From NCBI GenBank assembly GCA_003242275.1, contig QGUX01000201.1, positions 1-6,602 on the forward strand: a DNA stretch of 6,602 nucleotides, read 5' to 3'. The translations under genes and the position numbers were made by a program. Position 1 is the stretch's first letter; every line of letters begins with the position of its first letter. A model generated the notes under the pieces. That model was not told the DNA's origin. It made no database searches and saw only the letters and a program-made list of their open reading frames with translations. Shown piece after piece: positions 6,198 through 6,602 of the stretch. This stretch comes from Pseudomonadota bacterium. GTDB taxonomy: Bacteria > Pseudomonadota > Gammaproteobacteria > Steroidobacterales > Steroidobacteraceae.

Positions 6198-6226
6198 TTG
6201 AATTATGGGGGTTGGGACCCTATTCT
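6198..6226 (+). promoter_or_regulatory. Candidate promoter for nadC
   Basis: TTGAAT (6198-6203) and TATTCT (6221-6226) are 17 bases apart, each matching consensus at 4/6. Transcription would start near 6233, about four bases before the proposed TTG start of nadC. The two hexamers coincide almost exactly with the -10 and -35 of the opposing promoter. Confidence 0.35.
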
Positions 6227-6230
6227 TCAA
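6202..6230 (-). promoter_or_regulatory. Candidate promoter for lipoprotein gene-grxD
   Basis: On the minus strand, TTGAAG (6230-6225) and CATAAT (6207-6202) are separated by exactly 17 bases. They match the sigma-70 consensus at 4/6 and 5/6. Six bases separate the -10 from the ATG, so transcription would start at or next to the start codon. It overlaps the candidate nadC promoter on the other strand. Confidence 0.45.
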
Positions 6231-6236
6231 ACCGCC

Positions 6237-6602
6237 TTGAATCCCGACATCGCAAGCGAAGTGGCCCGTGCACTGGCCGAGGACATCGGGCCCGGCGATG
6301 TCACCGCCGCCCTGGTCCCGGCCTCCCAGCGCGCCCGTGCCACCCTGATCACCCGCGAGGACATCGTGCTGTGCGGCACGGCCTGGGTGGACGAGGTCTT
6401 CCGGCAGCTCGACCCTTCCGTGGCGGTGCACTGGCGCCTGCGCGACGGCGGGGAGCCGGCCGCCGGCGAGGTGCTGTGCGAGATCGAGGGGCCGGCCCGC
6501 CCCATCCTCACCGGCGAACGCTGCGCGCTGAACTTCCTGCAAAGGCTGTCGGGACCGGCCAAGATAACCACCCGCAACGAGCGGCCCCTGGCGGACCAGA
6601 AA
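6237..6602 (+). CDS. nadC: Nicotinate-nucleotide pyrophosphorylase (quinolinate phosphoribosyltransferase), N-terminal part, cut by window end
   Basis: NadC converts quinolinate and phosphoribosyl pyrophosphate to nicotinate mononucleotide, releasing CO2, in de novo NAD synthesis. The open frame gives 122 codons to the window end. Recognisable N-terminal-domain features are EVARALAEDIGPGDVTAAL (about residues 8-26), ATLITREDIVLCGTAWVDEVF (about 37-57) and the conserved EGPARPILTGERCALNFLQ (about 84-102), followed by RLSG. These match E. coli NadC in order and spacing. There is no ATG in the early frame. TTG 6237 is chosen because it gives a family-like N-terminus (MNPDIASEVARALAED). GTG 6261 would shorten the first helix, and TTG 6198 would extend upstream through the promoter region. 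No ribosome-binding site is seen. Residues 107-122 (after LSG) do not look like the family continuation. Confidence 0.88.
   Translation, partial: MNPDIASEVARALAEDIGPGDVTAALVPASQRARATLITREDIVLCGTAWVDEVFRQLDPSVAVHWRLRDGGEPAAGEVLCEIEGPARPILTGERCALNFLQRLSGPAKITTRNERPLADQK

Overview
This window looks like a G+C-rich gammaproteobacterial chromosome segment. The case rests on a homodimeric-type AceE of exactly the Escherichia coli length, an AceF with stacked lipoyl domains, a class II PyrC, RNase T (an exonuclease largely confined to Gammaproteobacteria) and a CGFS monothiol glutaredoxin. The base composition and the spread of small interspersed repeats would suit the Xanthomonadales (Lysobacter, Luteimonas or Pseudoxanthomonas type), but that placement is inference. 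All genes but one are recognisable housekeeping genes.

Layout. Positions 1-661 (minus) hold the N-terminal 220 codons of aceF, cut by the window edge. Positions 675-3338 (minus) hold complete aceE, which reads into aceF as an operon. A 204-base divergent spacer with candidate promoters separates aceE from pyrC (3543-4586, plus). The pyrC stop and the rnt start (4586-5275, plus) share a base. After rnt comes a 396-base non-coding gap (5276-5671) between convergent genes. From the other side, a small putative lipoprotein gene (6010-6195, minus) overlaps grxD (5672-6013, minus) in an ATGA junction. Facing right is the 5' part of nadC (from about 6237, plus), cut by the window end.

How the genes fit together. 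AceE and AceF are the E1 and E2 subunits of pyruvate dehydrogenase. PyrC makes dihydroorotate for pyrimidines. RNase T trims RNA 3' ends. GrxD carries or transfers Fe-S clusters, and NadC makes nicotinate mononucleotide for NAD. These are separate transcription units, not one pathway.

The most interesting part is the 5276-5671 gap. It carries two inverted copies of a roughly 100-base element. Each copy is a 19-20 bp hairpin with a 25-base loop. The loop and the inner seven base pairs are identical in both copies (39 of 39 bases), while the outer stem differs at seven pairs, each changed on both sides so that pairing is kept. The copies also share shoulder sequences outside the stem. This pattern points to a defined repeat or structured-RNA family. 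Second in interest is the 41-base space between the lipoprotein gene and nadC, where two divergent promoter-like sequences overlap almost completely and both predict leaderless or near-leaderless transcripts.
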